From Spirodela intermedia (lineage: Eukaryota; Streptophyta; Magnoliopsida; Alismatales; Araceae), in the NCBI GenBank assembly GCA_902729315.2, contig CACVBZ020000003.1:43565-107564 (forward strand): a stretch of 64,000 nucleotides of DNA, given 5' to 3'. Below the pieces are notes generated by a model, which saw only the letters and a list, made by a program, of their open reading frames with translations, did no database searches and was not told the DNA's origin. The translations under genes and the position numbers were made by a program. Below, piece by piece: positions 21,463 to 33,978 of the stretch (position 1 is its first letter; every line of letters begins with the position of its first letter).

Positions 21463-21628
21463 CCCACCCCGCTCGCCTCCATCGCACCCATCACTTCACC
21501 TCATCAGCCAGCTCTCTTTCCTCCTCATCCCCAGCAGACGGGTCGTCACCTTCTCCTTCTCCTTCAGACACCGGTTGCTCCACCGATCCGCCCCGCCCGT
21601 AACCCCACCGCAGGTCCACGTTCCACCA

Positions 21629-22081
21629 ATGGCGCAGCAGACCATCGAGGCCCACCGCCCCGGCGCGGAGATCTACACGGGCGACGACCTCTGCCGCCAG
21701 AAGGCCATCGACCTCCTCGAGGAACTCAACCTCCCCAGGGGCCTCCTCCCCATCGAGAACGTCGAGGAGATCGGCATCAACCGTCAGACCGGCTTCGTGT
21801 GGCTCCGCCAGAAGAAGGCCCTCAACTACACCTTCCGCAAGGCCGGCCGCCTCGTCTCCTACGGCGCCGAGGTCACGGGCTTCGTGGAGGACCGCCGCAT
21901 GCGGCGGGTGACGGGGGTGAAGTCCAGGGAGATGCTCATCTGGATCCCGCTGGGAGAGTTCTTTGTGAACCCCAAGGACACCACCAAGATCACCTTCAGG
22001 ACGCCCGCGGGACTCTCGAAGACCTACCCGGCCTCGGCCTTCGAGCTCGAGGAGCAGGGAAACCAGAGATTACTCGCCTGA
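21629..22081 (+). CDS. DUF538 (SVB-like) protein, copy g4
   Basis: Complete 150-residue consensus copy ending Leu-Ala. An in-frame extension of 92 codons reaches back to 21353 but begins with GTG and crosses the TATA box, so the ATG at 21629 in the CCACCAATGG context is the start. Upstream it has the class II promoter of spacer T; downstream it has spacer A. It therefore joins two block types and lies at the inner end of the inverted-repeat arm. Its mirror partner is g8, which has the same promoter but another 3' end. Confidence 0.93.
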   Translation: MAQQTIEAHRPGAEIYTGDDLCRQKAIDLLEELNLPRGLLPIENVEEIGINRQTGFVWLRQKKALNYTFRKAGRLVSYGAEVTGFVEDRRMRRVTGVKSREMLIWIPLGEFFVNPKDTTKITFRTPAGLSKTYPASAFELEEQGNQRLLA

Positions 22082-24361
22082 TAATTACATGCGCATTCAT
22101 TGAAACATTTGTTCTATAAAATGTTCATTGTTCGTTGCCCTAGCTCGGGATGAACGAGAGAAAGATAGCTTCTTTTTCACAAAGTCTGCTACGTTGACTC
22201 TGGATTCCTTTTTTCTTTCATCTTCCAGTCATCATATTTATGCTAAACGTGAGCAGGAGAGAAGGACAGTCTGCCGTCTCCTTGCCATTTTTCCTCGAAT
22301 ACTGAATGAGGACGACTTCGGAAGCTTGAACTCGGGATGCCATCAACGTAAGATGTCAGAGTGTGCCCGGAAAGACGTAAATGATGGGTGTTAATCAGCC
22401 AGACTATTCAAAAAACCTTGTTGGGATGATCCTTCGTCGCTTGTGCTACGACTCACTCGTCTAGGTATATGGAGCGTTCATTTCGAGTCGTTATGGACTT
22501 GCATGATTAGAAGAAGATCCATCGGTCTGAAGAGGAGAAAAGATGGCTTTTACCGGTGTGTGTCGTGCATTTGATGCTGGCTCTACGTAAACGATAAGTG
22601 AATGGCGTAGAGGAATTGAGGGGTTTTCGCACTAGGGATGTCTTGAAATATATTAAGCAAGCTATCTGTATAATGTATTCACTGTAAGAACGGAGGAAGT
22701 AATATTTTTGCGGTTGTTTAGATTTTTCTTCTTTGGTCCTGATGCCGCCCTAAGGTACTCATCGACGATGACAACCATCATGCTTGAACCAGACCATGTT
22801 AGGTCTTTTGCCTTAAATTGCTCGTTGGTTCAGGCCTATTGATCTCGATTACGCCTCACTGAAATTTAAATTTTTTATATCGTAATGGAAGTGAATTTTC
22901 TTTCTAATGGCAATCTTGCATGGTGGACTCCAGCACTACTGCCGTGCGGAGTGAAAAGAGAGAGAGAGAGACGGCGACAAGATCGTGATGATGTGCCTTC
23001 CAACTTCGTCTCTCGTGCATATGGTTCCACCAGTCACATGCGCCCAGCCCGTTGACATGCGGCGGACTCATGGAACAGCGTTATTCATTATGTAGGGGCC
23101 TAAGCTCACAAGTGGATCATCAAAGCACAAAATACAATGAACTTCGTGAAGAATTTTAACCCGCATTCATCACCAATAGGCCACCTCGCTGCCAACTACC
23201 AACTAGCGTTTAGTTCATTCCCTCCATCCCCACCATCACTCCATTATTTTTAAATATCTTCCTGACTCTACGAATATGGTCCATGTTTCCGTATATCCAA
23301 CCTTTTCTTTAAGGGAAATGCTTAGCGGCAATATCAATCCTGATTCCTTTGACTTTCATTTTTGAAATCTATTTTAGTGTTGAATACCAATTTGCAATAC
23401 CAGTTTGCCGTAGACTTTGCAGCGTGGCGCATGAGTATATTATTTAATCGTTATTCTCTTGATTAGAACCAATTGTTTAGAATTTTAATGTGACAGAAAA
23501 TGAGTTGCCTAGGTTCATCCACGGTGGAAGGGGGTTAAACCGCACTGTTGTGGGGAGAGCCAGCAGACAATCAAGTTGGTCTGAACATCAAAGATTTCTC
23601 ATGAGGCTCGAGTGGCCTCGGTAGTACGCATCTAGAGGCTTCCAACCAACCTATGAGTATTACGAACGTGAGAATGGTTGTCCCACGGCCAATGCTTAAT
23701 CACGAGATGCCCCACACTTAAATTACAAGTGCTCTAGCACTTTGTTCCTTTTGTGTTTTATCTCGGACGGTCAACATTTGTTGCATGCCCGTCTTCTGCA
23801 TATAAAGTGAGTTCATTCACTTTACGCAACAATGCTCGGCGGACAACAATGGGTTAAAGTCGGTTGGTTGTAGTTGTATAGTGTAGGTGTCGTCAAGGCA
23901 GAGATGTGAACTTCAATTGTAAATATAAATCATTGATTCACGGTATTCAAAAGCGATAATCGCTCAGAAGACTTGATGTTTGGTCGCTTGTGTCGAGCTC
24001 GTAGCATTTAGGTGGCTTAGTTTGCGTACGTGGGTCAAACGATAATTCTCCCCCTTCACAATGTGACAGGACATCATATTCTGGCTATATCTCCAGCCGA
24101 CATTTCTGGTTGTCTTCGTCCATTTGTTCACCATTTTCTCTATTCCTAAGAAATTTCTGCCGATTATCAGCAGAAAGATCCTCAAAAATTAGGGAGACAT
24201 TTTCACCCGAACGTTTGGCAAGATTCTCAACAATTGGGAACACAGCGATCTTGTGAAAATCAAAAGAATTGTGAGCTTTAACGCGATGGAAAATTCCATC
24301 TTGTTGCCTCAGGCTACAGATTCAATTTTGAAGATGTAGAGCGACCGAATCCGGGTACGTA
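22082..24361. repeat. Spacer A, copy 2 (between g4 and g5)
   Basis: 2,280 bp, nearly identical to 345-2624; it differs for example at GCATTCATTG after the g4 stop and CCCCACAC near 23711. No gene is supported. Confidence 0.8.
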
Positions 24362-24814
24362 CTACGCAGTTAATCTCTGGTTTCCCTGCTCCTCGAGCTC
24401 GAAGGCCGAGGCCGGGTAGGTCTTCGAGAGTCCCGCGGGCGTCCTGAAGGTGATCTTGGTGGTGTCCTTGGGGTTCACAAAGAACTCTCCCAGCGGGATC
24501 CAGATGAGCATCTCCCTGGACTTCACCCCCGTCACCCGCCGCATGCGGCGGTCCTCCACGAAGCCCGTGACCTCGGCGCCGTAGGAGACGAGGCGGCCGG
24601 CCTTGCGGAAGGTGTAGTTGAGGGCCTTCTTCTGGCGGAGCCACACGAAGCCGGTCTGACGGTTGATGCCGATCTCCTCGACGTTCTCGATGGGGAGGAG
24701 GCCCCTGGGGAGGTTGAGTTCCTCGAGGAGGTCGATGGCCTTCTGGCGGCAGAGGTCGTCGCCCGTGTAGATCTCCGCGCCGGGGCGGTGGGCCTCGATG
24801 GTCTGCTGCGCCAT
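24362..24814 (-). CDS. DUF538 (SVB-like) protein, copy g5
   Basis: Complete 150-residue consensus copy with C-terminal Thr-Ala, convergent with g4 across spacer A. It is the duplication partner of g2 but has Asn145 where g2 has Thr, and three GAGAAG units in the leader where g2 has two. Upstream is a class I promoter and then the left part of spacer U up to retroelement 2. Confidence 0.93.
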   Translation of the reverse strand: MAQQTIEAHRPGAEIYTGDDLCRQKAIDLLEELNLPRGLLPIENVEEIGINRQTGFVWLRQKKALNYTFRKAGRLVSYGAEVTGFVEDRRMRRVTGVKSREMLIWIPLGEFFVNPKDTTKITFRTPAGLSKTYPASAFELEEQGNQRLTA

Positions 24815-26400
24815 TGGTGGAACGTGGACCTGCGGTGGGGTTACGGGCGGGGCGGATCGGTGGAGCAACCGGTGTCTGAAGGAGAAGGAGAAGGTGACGA
24901 CCCGTCTGCTGGGGATGAGGAGGAAAGAGAGCTGGCTGGTGAGGTGAAGTGATGGGTGCGATGGAGGCGAGCGGGAGGGATACTTATATAGTGCAGTCTT
25001 CGCGGGGGACGGATAAGGGAGACGGCTGGTTCAGCGTGTGGGCCTCACAGCCTGACGCGGGACCGTGGGATGCAATGAACTAGAGGCTGCCGTTTGGTTT
25101 GCAGGGGTTCTCAGGGGACGGATGAGAAGCTCTGGCTTGGTCGTCCGGGTGAGTGGAATCGGGGGTGTTAAATGATCTTCGAAACTGGCGGCGAGGCAGG
25201 CTGTTGTTCAATGTCCGATGATCCACGGGAACGCCAGCATGGGCCTTTGGATTGAAGCACTCTAGTTATCATCACCTAAGGATGCCACTTGGCCCTCATA
25301 AGTACACAGCGACTTCTGACGGAGAAAACGAAGCGGAGATGTGGGACCCACGCAACTATGGTCCCTTCCTTATGGGTTTTAATAGCATCCGTGACAAAAG
25401 AGAAGTCAGAACTCGAAGAGGGGTCATCCAGGCGCCAGTGGTAGTGAAGGTCAACTGAGGAAGGGGCAGAATCACGTTGAAGGGAAACGTTCCATACGTA
25501 CCGGAAAAGATGAGCATCAAGATTGTTCGGCCTGACTTGGTAAATTTTCTGTTATGCATCTGGTCTGTGAATGACTTCACAAGGTAACGAATTGGGTGGA
25601 GTATCTGCATAGGGGTATGTCAAACACTGTGCCCACCCTCTTTCACTCTACACTCCTTGCTTATTCCCTTAGTTATCGCTCTCATTCGCATAGTCGGAAG
25701 TCCGTCTCCTCCCCCCCCCAATCCCCCCGCGGTTTCAATGCTTATAGTCCATCTCCGTCTCCCTTTCTCTCTCTCCCTCTTTCTCTATTTCTTTGCCCAC
25801 ATCCTTATTCCGCTTCCGCCACTAGCACTCATTCCCACCGTTCTGTGCTACCTCTCAGCCTCTACGGCCAGGTTCGCCCCCTCAGTCCGTCGACCTAGTA
25901 CACTGTATGGAATCCCTGACGAGGTTTGATAAGTACATTCGGCCAGCAAATCAGAAGCCTCTCTTTTCCCTCCCCTGCCGGGTGCATTATTCGGGGAGAG
26001 GCCCACAAGTCAGCACAGCAGCTCGTTAGCATGCACTCATCATAGATTCACACATCAGATGATAAAGTAGAGGCATAATTGACTACCAAATATCAAGATG
26101 ATACAGCTAAACTAGTCCCTGGTAGAACATCATGTTCATCAAGCTTAAGGGGTAGTGTGTTCTCGCGATTGAAGCATCTTTTTGCTCTCATTCCAATGGG
26201 AGAGACGAGTCCCAGCCTTTGTTTCGAGAAATGTATCATAAAACTGACCCAGTAAGAAACTGGATCTTATGAAAAACCTGCGTGGTTCCATCACATCCCA
26301 CACTGTGGCTAAGTTCTAAAATTCACCGAGGAGAAAAGGCAAAGTTTATAACGAAGTGTTGAATGAACGTAAATTATGCAAGTTTTCGGCACACCCCAGG
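24815..26400. other. g5 leader, promoter and left part of spacer U, cut by retroelement 2
   Basis: Non-coding; the counterpart of 3078-4657 and of the uninterrupted 41268-42853 and 56521-58098. It ends ACACCCCAGG directly against the LTR. Confidence 0.75.
24983..24990 (-). promoter_or_regulatory. TATA box of g5 (class I)
   Basis: TATATAAG on the minus strand, about 170-175 bp before the ATG. A TCP-type palindrome GTGGGACCCAC is at 25341-25351. Confidence 0.75.
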
Positions 26401-28211
26401 TGATAACATGCTATTTATGCATGTAATTATATAATTATTAATGCAAATTAAGGCATTAATCATTACAAATATATGCATGTTATTATATTTTAAGTATATT
26501 TCTATCATTTTGTGTAAATTCATGTTATGATCTTAAAATACACCAAATTATGGATTATTATAAATAATCACACATTACAATCTTTAATCCTAATTATATT
26601 TATGATCATAATCATGTTTTAAGAGTGAAAATATGAGAGAAAAGATATTTATTAACATTTATGTATTTATATAAATTTATTTTATATAATACATAAATGT
26701 ATAAAATTAATTAAAATTTATTCTCTTCTTATTTTAATAATTTGACCTTTTATAATGATAGATTATTCAATTTTGAATCCAACAAAACAAATTTGAATTA
26801 ATTTGGAGTCGTATTTTGAAAGTTATGATTTTTACAATTTTATAGAATTTTCTGGAATTTTTCTGAATTTATTTATATTTATTTTCGATTTTTAAATGTT
26901 TTAAATTAATTAAAAAATCACAAAAAGGGGTTATATGTCGCGCGTGTACACGTGGATGCGACGTGGTACTCGGGGCCACGTGGCTCTGCCACGTGGACAG
27001 CACGCGGGCGCCTGCGTGGCGCTGATGTGACACATGGCGTATTTATATTTACTATATATATTTATTTAATAAAGTATATAGGTCTTCTGATTATCGGAAG
27101 ACAAAGTATTAATCCCTCTTAATCGTCATATCTTATATACCCGAATATACTCCTTTGTTTTTCCCGTGTGGGACTAAAGTCCCTTAGTTTTCTTATGTGC
27201 AGGACGCGTGGCGTGATCTCGTGCGTCCGATCGACATCGCGACAAATAGCGTGCGTAGATCACGTGGAATCGAGGTCCACACGATCAGAGATCAACCACG
27301 TGCCTAAATACTCACTTAAGTGAATAAATCGCGACCGTCTGATCGAGAGTTATAACGGTCCAGATTATTCACATCAGATGGACATCCAATCACATCTTAA
27401 CCGCACGATCACGATCGGACGATCGTCGAATCGTCGCGACGATTCGTGAAGAGGCGTCTCATCGCGATCGTCCATCGCGATCAACTCCATCAGATCGGAC
27501 GGCCACGATCATTTCCGAATTTTATAAAATCCGTTCTTCGCGACGGAAGAACTACCCGCGATCAATCTTCAAATTCTCTTTGTTTAGAGCTCCAATTCGC
27601 GCGCCATCTTTTGCATTGTGTTCGCAACTCATTTCCGCTTCTGTTGGATGTTTAATTTCAATGTTTGATTGAAAGAATTGGAAGAAATCAAGTCTTGAAC
27701 TCCTCTTTCGTCTTCGAAAATTCGGAATGAAAAGCCTTGCATCCGGCGATTAATTGGATCATTTCGAAGGCTAATTTGGGTTAGATTGTTTGTTTTCATC
27801 TTAATCTTTCATCATTTAGTGTTAATTTTACTTTAAGTATTGTAGATTAAGTTTAATTTAGTTTTAATTTCTGTTTTTAATCATTTCGCGATACGAAAAT
27901 TTCTCTTAACTTCAAACTTCGATTACTCTTCGAATTCTCATCCAAATCACCTGATTTTTGACTCCGTGGATTCGAAATTGAGTTATCTTTCTCAATATAC
28001 TAAATTACCCAATTTACAACCTAATTTCATCGTCCGATTTGACCGAATTTCAAAGATATCTCTCAAATTTCCCTAATTCTCCGTGGATTCGACCCTTAAT
28101 TACCATTATACTAATTAATTACTTTAATTAATAATAAATTGGTAAGATTAGGACTTTGTTTTGACACTGAATCGTGTGCATTCAACGACCATACGATTTA
28201 GTCTCGTCTAA
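26401..28211 (+). repeat. 5' LTR of retroelement 2
   Basis: Starts TGATAACATG after CCCCAGG. The end is set by the primer site and uncertain by about 25 bp. It contains 18 bp near 26746-26763 that the other three LTRs lack. The promoter block and TATA box are kept. Confidence 0.88.
26950..27060 (+). promoter_or_regulatory. LTR promoter of element 2: ACGTGG cluster and TATA box
   Basis: All four ACGTGG boxes and the TATATATA are intact. Just downstream, near 27082-27102, lies an inverted repeat (GTCTTCTGAT/ATCGGAAGAC, one mismatch) close to where transcription should begin. Confidence 0.6.
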
Positions 28212-28229
28212 TGGCGCCGTTGCCGGGGA
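28212..28229 (+). other. Primer-binding site of element 2 (tRNA-Asp type)
   Basis: TGGCGCCGTTGCCGGGGA, identical to that of element 1. Confidence 0.88.
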
Positions 28230-28547
28230 ATTAAGGCGTATTTTCGAGTAAAATCATCGATTTTGACTCGGTCAACTCTGATTTTTCTGTTTCATTTTTT
28301 GATTTTAATCCAAATTGATCCTTGAGCTATTTGTAGCAGAAATATATCATTTAGATACTCAATTTCGATGAGATTAAGTGATTAGTCCCTCTCTACGGAC
28401 GACGGACAATCATCGCGTCATACTCGAATTGGGAGAGCGTAACTCTGACGAATAGCGACAATCAGGTACGATTAAATTTGTCCTTGTTGAATAATTTTAT
28501 AGTATCTCTTCTTAGTATTATTATACTATATATATTTGTGCATATTT

Positions 28548-29195
28548 ATGAGACGAGAGTCTGATTGGAGAACGAGGGATAATCCACCACACTTAGATCT
28601 TTTTGAACGTTCCTCGCAATCACTTTCATCTTTCGCGTCATCATCGACCTTAGATATGGCCCTGAATGATGAGGGAAATGTTAGGAGACGCCTAAGTGAT
28701 TATGCTAGGCCTGTTCTTCAAAGACCCGTTACTCGTATTCATGCACCCTTAGCTAGAAATGCGAATTTTAGGATAGACTCGCATGTGATGAGTATGTTAC
28801 CTATCTTCCATGGTAAACCTTCCGAGGATCCTTATAGATATGTCGACGAGCTTAGTCAAGTATGTGAGATTAATCAGATTCATAATGTGTCGGCAGATGT
28901 AATGAAGATGAAACTCTTTCCCACCACCCTTAGAGATAGAGCTAAGGATTGGTTTCTTAAGTTAGGAAAGGAGTTCACTTCTTGGACCGAGATGGAGGAG
29001 GAATTTCTTAGGAAATACTATTCCGTAGGAAATACCACCTTTGTTAGGAAGGCGATGCGTGAGTTTACCCAAGGACCGAGTGAGACATTTCACGAAACTT
29101 GGGAGAGACTTAGAGACCTCACTAGAGAGTGCCCTCACCATGGAGTGTCTAACCATGAGCTTACACAGATATTTTATGATGGGTTAGGCCTGTAA
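28548..29195 (+). pseudogene. gag: gag, N-terminal part, ending in a premature stop (element 2)
   Basis: The encoded sequence appears identical to copy 1; a silent change (GGACCGAGT for GGACCAAGT) separates them. It has the Retrotrans_gag core and ends at the shared TAA 29193-29195, after which the same frame continues. Because both copies carry the stop, it predates the 21.7 kb duplication. Confidence 0.9.
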
Positions 29196-31866
29196 GATAG
29201 ATATCTTTTGGATGCAGCTAGCGGCGGCACCTTCATGAGCAAATTTGAAGATGAAGCAATGGAATTGATCGAGACTGTGGCGGAAAATAGCCACCACAAC
29301 TCGGCAAAACCATTCAGAAGAGGTGCAATGCCGAAAGGAGGATTAATCGACGAAAAGGCGGTAGAGACGAGCATGCTCCTAGTGAAGATTGACAAGATGG
29401 CGGAGGTTCAGAATCTTTTATTAGATCGGTTCCACATCCGCAACGGATCTGAAGGACTTGCACCCGTTGCTCTACAAGAAGCGTCGTCATGCGCCCATTG
29501 CTCACGCCTCGACCACGTCGAGATGGATTGTCCGATCATGGCAATTAAAGGGCAGGGCATGTACAGACAAGGCCCGCCAAGAGGGCAAATTCAACAGGGA
29601 CGACCGAACTATCAAGGTACATATCCAAATTATTTTAATAACCCTGTTTATAATCCTATGCAGCAGCAGCAGCAAGAATTTAGGAGGAGTACGGATCAGA
29701 CGTATCCTCCATATAGCACCGGTCAGCAACAAAACTCGCAACAGCAACCCTACACGAATGCAAGACAGTCGACGTATATTCCACCACAGCAGTCGTACAA
29801 CCAAGCTCCACGACCGACCGCACCATCTGCAGATCCGATTCTGGGTGCGCTCTCTCAGTTGATGGAGCAAATGAGCAGGATGAACTCGTGTGTGGACGAG
29901 ATACAGGATTTCGTCAAGACGAACATCCCTACCTCGACTGTGAATAAGAAGGGTAAGCAAGTTTCATTTTCTGACCAATTACCATCACAAGCCACTATCA
30001 ACCCGAGGAATCAAGGGTCCTCATCGAGTCAAACGCACAATCTGAGTCATGTGCATGTTGACGAGGAGGAAGTGAAAGCGGCATTAGCGATATCGAGCCT
30101 TAGGAGCGGCAAGGATTTACCTGATCCTTACAAGGATCATCCTTTACATAAGAGCTCGATAGATGATGAGACACCGACAGTCGTAATAGAGCCAGATAGT
30201 AGTTCCGATGATGAGGAAGAACGGGTGCAAGTTGAGCCAAATCCAGACACATACAAACCACCCGTGCCATATCCTCAAGCATTGAGTAAGCCTAAGGCTA
30301 AGGTTAGTGAATCTGATGATCATTTATTAGAAACCTTCCAAAAAGTTACCATTACCATCCCTTTAGTAGATGCAATTAGGCATATACCTTCTTATGCTAA
30401 ATTTCTTAAAGGCATATGCACACACCATAGAAGCCCCAAGAGGATCCAATTGAGTGAGAATATTAGTTCCATTATGATGAATTCTCTTCTTATTAAAAAG
30501 AGAGATCCAGGAGCTCCCATGATTACGAGTGAGATTGGAGGAATGATTTTTACTAGATCGTTGTTAGATACTAGAGCTAGTATCAATATCCTCCCTAAAG
30601 CCGTATATGACCGTCATCATGTAGAGGAATTGCAGCCTTTTCTTATAGAGTTATGTTTAGCGGATGGATCGGTAAGGAAGCCTCATGACATAGTAGAAGA
30701 TGTGATTGTTAGAATAGAAGGATGTTATTTTCCGGTAGACTTCCTAGTTGTAGATATGAAGATCACTAAGGAGCTTAGTCAAGCCCCAATTATCCTAGGA
30801 AGACCTTTCTTAGCTACTGCAAAAGCCGTTACAGATTGGGGAAAAGGAGAAGTGATTCTTAAGGTGGGAGAGCATACGGTGAAGGTCAACATCAACAAGT
30901 TGATGAAGTATCCTTCACAAGCTTTCGAGGATTTGGGTGCCATCGACCTATTTGATGATCAAGACATAGAGACTTGCATCGAAGAAGTCATGACGGTCAA
31001 CGAGGGAGCTGATTTCGAGGAGCTACCGTTGGACGATCCGACAGGGGAGCTCAAGCCTCTTCCATCTACACTCAAGTACGCTTTCCTTGACTCTCAGCAG
31101 GTTAAACCAGTGATCATTTCTTCCCAGCTCAATGAGGAGCAGGAGAAACGAGTACTCGACGTATTACGACGGAATGAGCAAGCAATCGGATGGACTCTAG
31201 CAGATTTGAGGGGATTAGACCCTTCATTATGCACTCATCGCATATTCTTGGAGGACGAGTTCAGACCCGTAAGGGAAGCCCAGTGCCGACTTAATCCTAA
31301 GGTATGGGAAGCCGTTAAGGAAGAGATTCTTAAGTGGCTTAATGCAGAGATTATCTATCCCATATCGGATAGCCAGTGGGTTAGTCCCGTGCACGTGGTT
31401 CCCAAGAAGGCAGGAGTTACAGTGACTGTGAACGACAAAGGAGAGGAGATTCAAACACGCCTCTCGACGAAGTGGCGAGTTTGTATCGACTACCGGAAGT
31501 TGAATGCAGCGACGAAGAAAGATCACTTCCCGTTGCCATTCATCGATCAAATCCTTGATCGACTAGCAGGTCAGACTTACTTTTGTTTCTTGGATGGTTA
31601 TTCAGGGTACAACCAGATTGCGATTCATCCGGACGATCAAGAAAAGACGACGTTCACATGTCCCTTTGGCACGTTCGCATTTAGGCAAATGCCATTTGGA
31701 TTGTGTAACGCCCCTTCGACATTCCAGAGATGTATGACGGCGATATTTGCCGATTTCCTTGGCGACAGTCTCGAAGTTTTGATGGACGATTTCTCTGTCT
31801 TTGGAGATGATTTCGACAGCTGTCTAACTCACCTGACAAAGATCCTCGAGGTCTGCGTGGAAACGA
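29196..31866 (+). pseudogene. pol: gag C-terminus, protease and first half of reverse transcriptase (element 2)
   Basis: Zinc knuckle, linker, protease with D-T-R-A-S in place of the D-x-G-A-S loop, and RT up to LMDDFSVFG. Compared with copy 1 it has His for Tyr in AIRHIPSY, Leu for Pro in MNSLLIKK and Phe after LMDD, the family's usual residue. The frameshift near 31866 is the same as in copy 1. Confidence 0.9.
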
Positions 31867-33978
31867 CTGGTATTGAGTTGGGAGAAATCCCATTTTATGG
31901 TGCGAGAGGGAGTAGTGCTTGGGCATCTTGTCTCGGGCAAAGGTTTGGAGGTTGATAAGGCCAAGATTGAGGTCATTCAAAACCTTCCTCTCCCCACTAC
32001 ATTACGAGATTTACGTAGTTTTTTAGGACACGTTGGTTTCTACCGCAGGTTTATACGAGATTTTGCTAAAGTTTCCAAACTGCTAACTACTCTTCTTTGC
32101 AAGGATAAAGACTTTTTTATAGATAAAGAAGGGGAGTGCGCATTCGAGATGTTGAAGCTCGCCTTGATCGAAGCACCAATTCTTCAAAGTCTTAATTGGG
32201 ACTTGCCTTTCGAGATCATGTGCGACGCCTCAGACTATGCAGTTGGAGCGGTGTTGGGACAGCGGATAGATAAGAAGCCAACAGCTATATGGTATGCGAG
32301 TAAGACCCTTGCTGAAGCTCAAATGAATTACACGACGACAGAAAAGGAGCTCTTAGCGGTGGTCTACGCGTTAGAGAAGTTCAGGCCTTACATCTTGGGA
32401 AGCAAGATTGTTATTTATACAGATCATGCAGCGTTAAAGTACTTGTTTTCCAAGAAGGAGGTGAAGCCACGATTGATACGATGGGTGCTACTTCTTCAAG
32501 AGTTTGACTTGGAGATTAGAGATAAGAAGGGCAGCGAAAACTCGGTGGCGGATCACCTATCTCGTCTTCACATTTCAGGTACGGGAGATATTAGTGATTC
32601 TTTTCCTGATGAGCATCTTCTTGCAGTATCTAGTCATGCTCCTTGGTTCACGCATATCGTCAATTTTCTAGTGACAGGATCGATCCCAGATCATTGGAAC
32701 CGGCATCGTAAAGATAAGTTCTTCCATGAACTCAAATATTATTATTGGGAAGAACCACTTTTGTTCCATGTAGGATACGATCAAATTATACGGCGATGCG
32801 TAGCAGAAGAAGAACAAGGAAGCATATTATCGATGTGTCACTCATCAACGTGTGGAGGACATTTTGCCGCGCGAAAGACAGCAGATAAGATTTTACAAAG
32901 CGGTTTTTATTGGCCCACCATCTTCAAGGATGCCCACCGTTTCTATATAGAGTGCTTACAATGCCAGGCAGCATTAAACATCTCCAAGCGAGATGAAATG
33001 CCAATGAGGCCTATCCTTGAAGTGGAGATATTTGATTTATGGGGGATCGACTTTATGGGACCTTTTCCACCTTTTGATGGGAAAGAATATATTTTGGTAG
33101 CGGTTGATTATGTGTCTAAGTGGGTGGAGGCTATTTCCACTAGGACAAACACTCATCGGGAAGTACTCAGGTTTGTAACGAGAAACATCTTCTCCCGATA
33201 CGATTGTCCGAGGGCCATAATCAGTGACGGAGGCTCGCACTTCAACAATGCACACTTTCGTGCATTATTGAAGAAATATGGAGTACATCATCGCGTCACT
33301 ACACCGTACCACCCCCAAGCTAATGGGCAAGTTGAAGTGAGCAACCGAGAGGTCAAGAATATTTTAAAGAAGATCATTCGACCAGACGGTAAGGATTGGG
33401 GGCACAAGCTTCCAGATGCATTATGGGCGTATAGAACGGCTTACAAGACACCTATCGAGATGTCTCCGTTCCGACTCGTATTTGGGAAGGCGTGCCATCT
33501 GCTAGTTGAGCTCGAGCATAGAGCCTATTGGGCAATAAAGAAGCTCAACCTATCTCTAGACGAAGTAGGTAAACATAGACTTCTCCAGCTGCAGGAATTA
33601 CAGGAGTTAAGGCGTGACGCGTACGAGAACGCGGAGATCTACAAAGAAAAGACCAAGGCCTTTCATGACAAGAACATCAGAAGAAGAACTTTCAACGTCA
33701 ATGAAAAGGTTTGGTTATATAACTCTCGCCTTAAGCTTTTTCCAGGTAAGCTGCGCTCACGATGGGACGGTCCGTATGTGGTTGTGGAATCGTTTGACAA
33801 CGGATCAGTGCTTATTTCTGACCCTAAATCTGGCAAACAATTCAAGGTAAATGGGCATCGTCTAAAGCCCTACCTTACAGCAGAGTCACCCACACCAGCA
33901 GATAAGGTAAATCTGCATCTCCCCGAGGTACATGAGGACGTGATAAAGGTAACACCCTCATCTCATCGATCATTGTAG
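31867..33978 (+). pseudogene. pol: Reverse transcriptase C-terminus, RNase H and integrase (element 2)
   Basis: One open frame of about 700 codons: RT connection, RNase H ([35 protein letters not shown]), zinc-binding HHCC segment and D-D-E integrase core. It reads through the position that is a stop in copy 1. It has Val in EGVVLGHL where copy 1 has Glu. It cannot be expressed as part of a normal polyprotein because of the upstream frameshift and stop, but this is the better preserved of the two copies. Confidence 0.9.

Larger units (their letters stand above)
16775..21628. repeat. Spacer T, copy 1 (g3 3' flank to g4 promoter)
   Basis: 4,854 bp, present inverted and at equal length at 46457-51310. 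No gene is supportable: the longer open frames start with GTG or TTG. From about 17990 to 20990 it is an older, diverged relative of spacer U (42270-45245 and 57520-60470); shared landmarks are TTCCGCCACT near 18001, GCGAAAGCGATCAAGATGAA near 18602 and a (GA)n block near 20900. The 0.9 kb next to g3 is specific to T. Confidence 0.8.
15099..22072 (+). repeat. Left arm of the ~7 kb inverted repeat
   Basis: This arm contains g3, spacer T and g4 with their promoters. Each base x pairs with base 68085 minus x in 46013-52986, with no net insertion or deletion over 6,974 bp. I saw only a few mismatches (for example near 15171, 16800 and 18433). The arms are separated by about 23.9 kb. Confidence 0.92.

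Noticed and set aside
21353-21628. N-terminal extension of g4 (and g8, g10, g12) giving proteins of 223-242 residues
   Set aside because: The upstream start codons are GTG, and the extension crosses the TATA box and leader. The first ATG in good context is that of the 150-residue protein.
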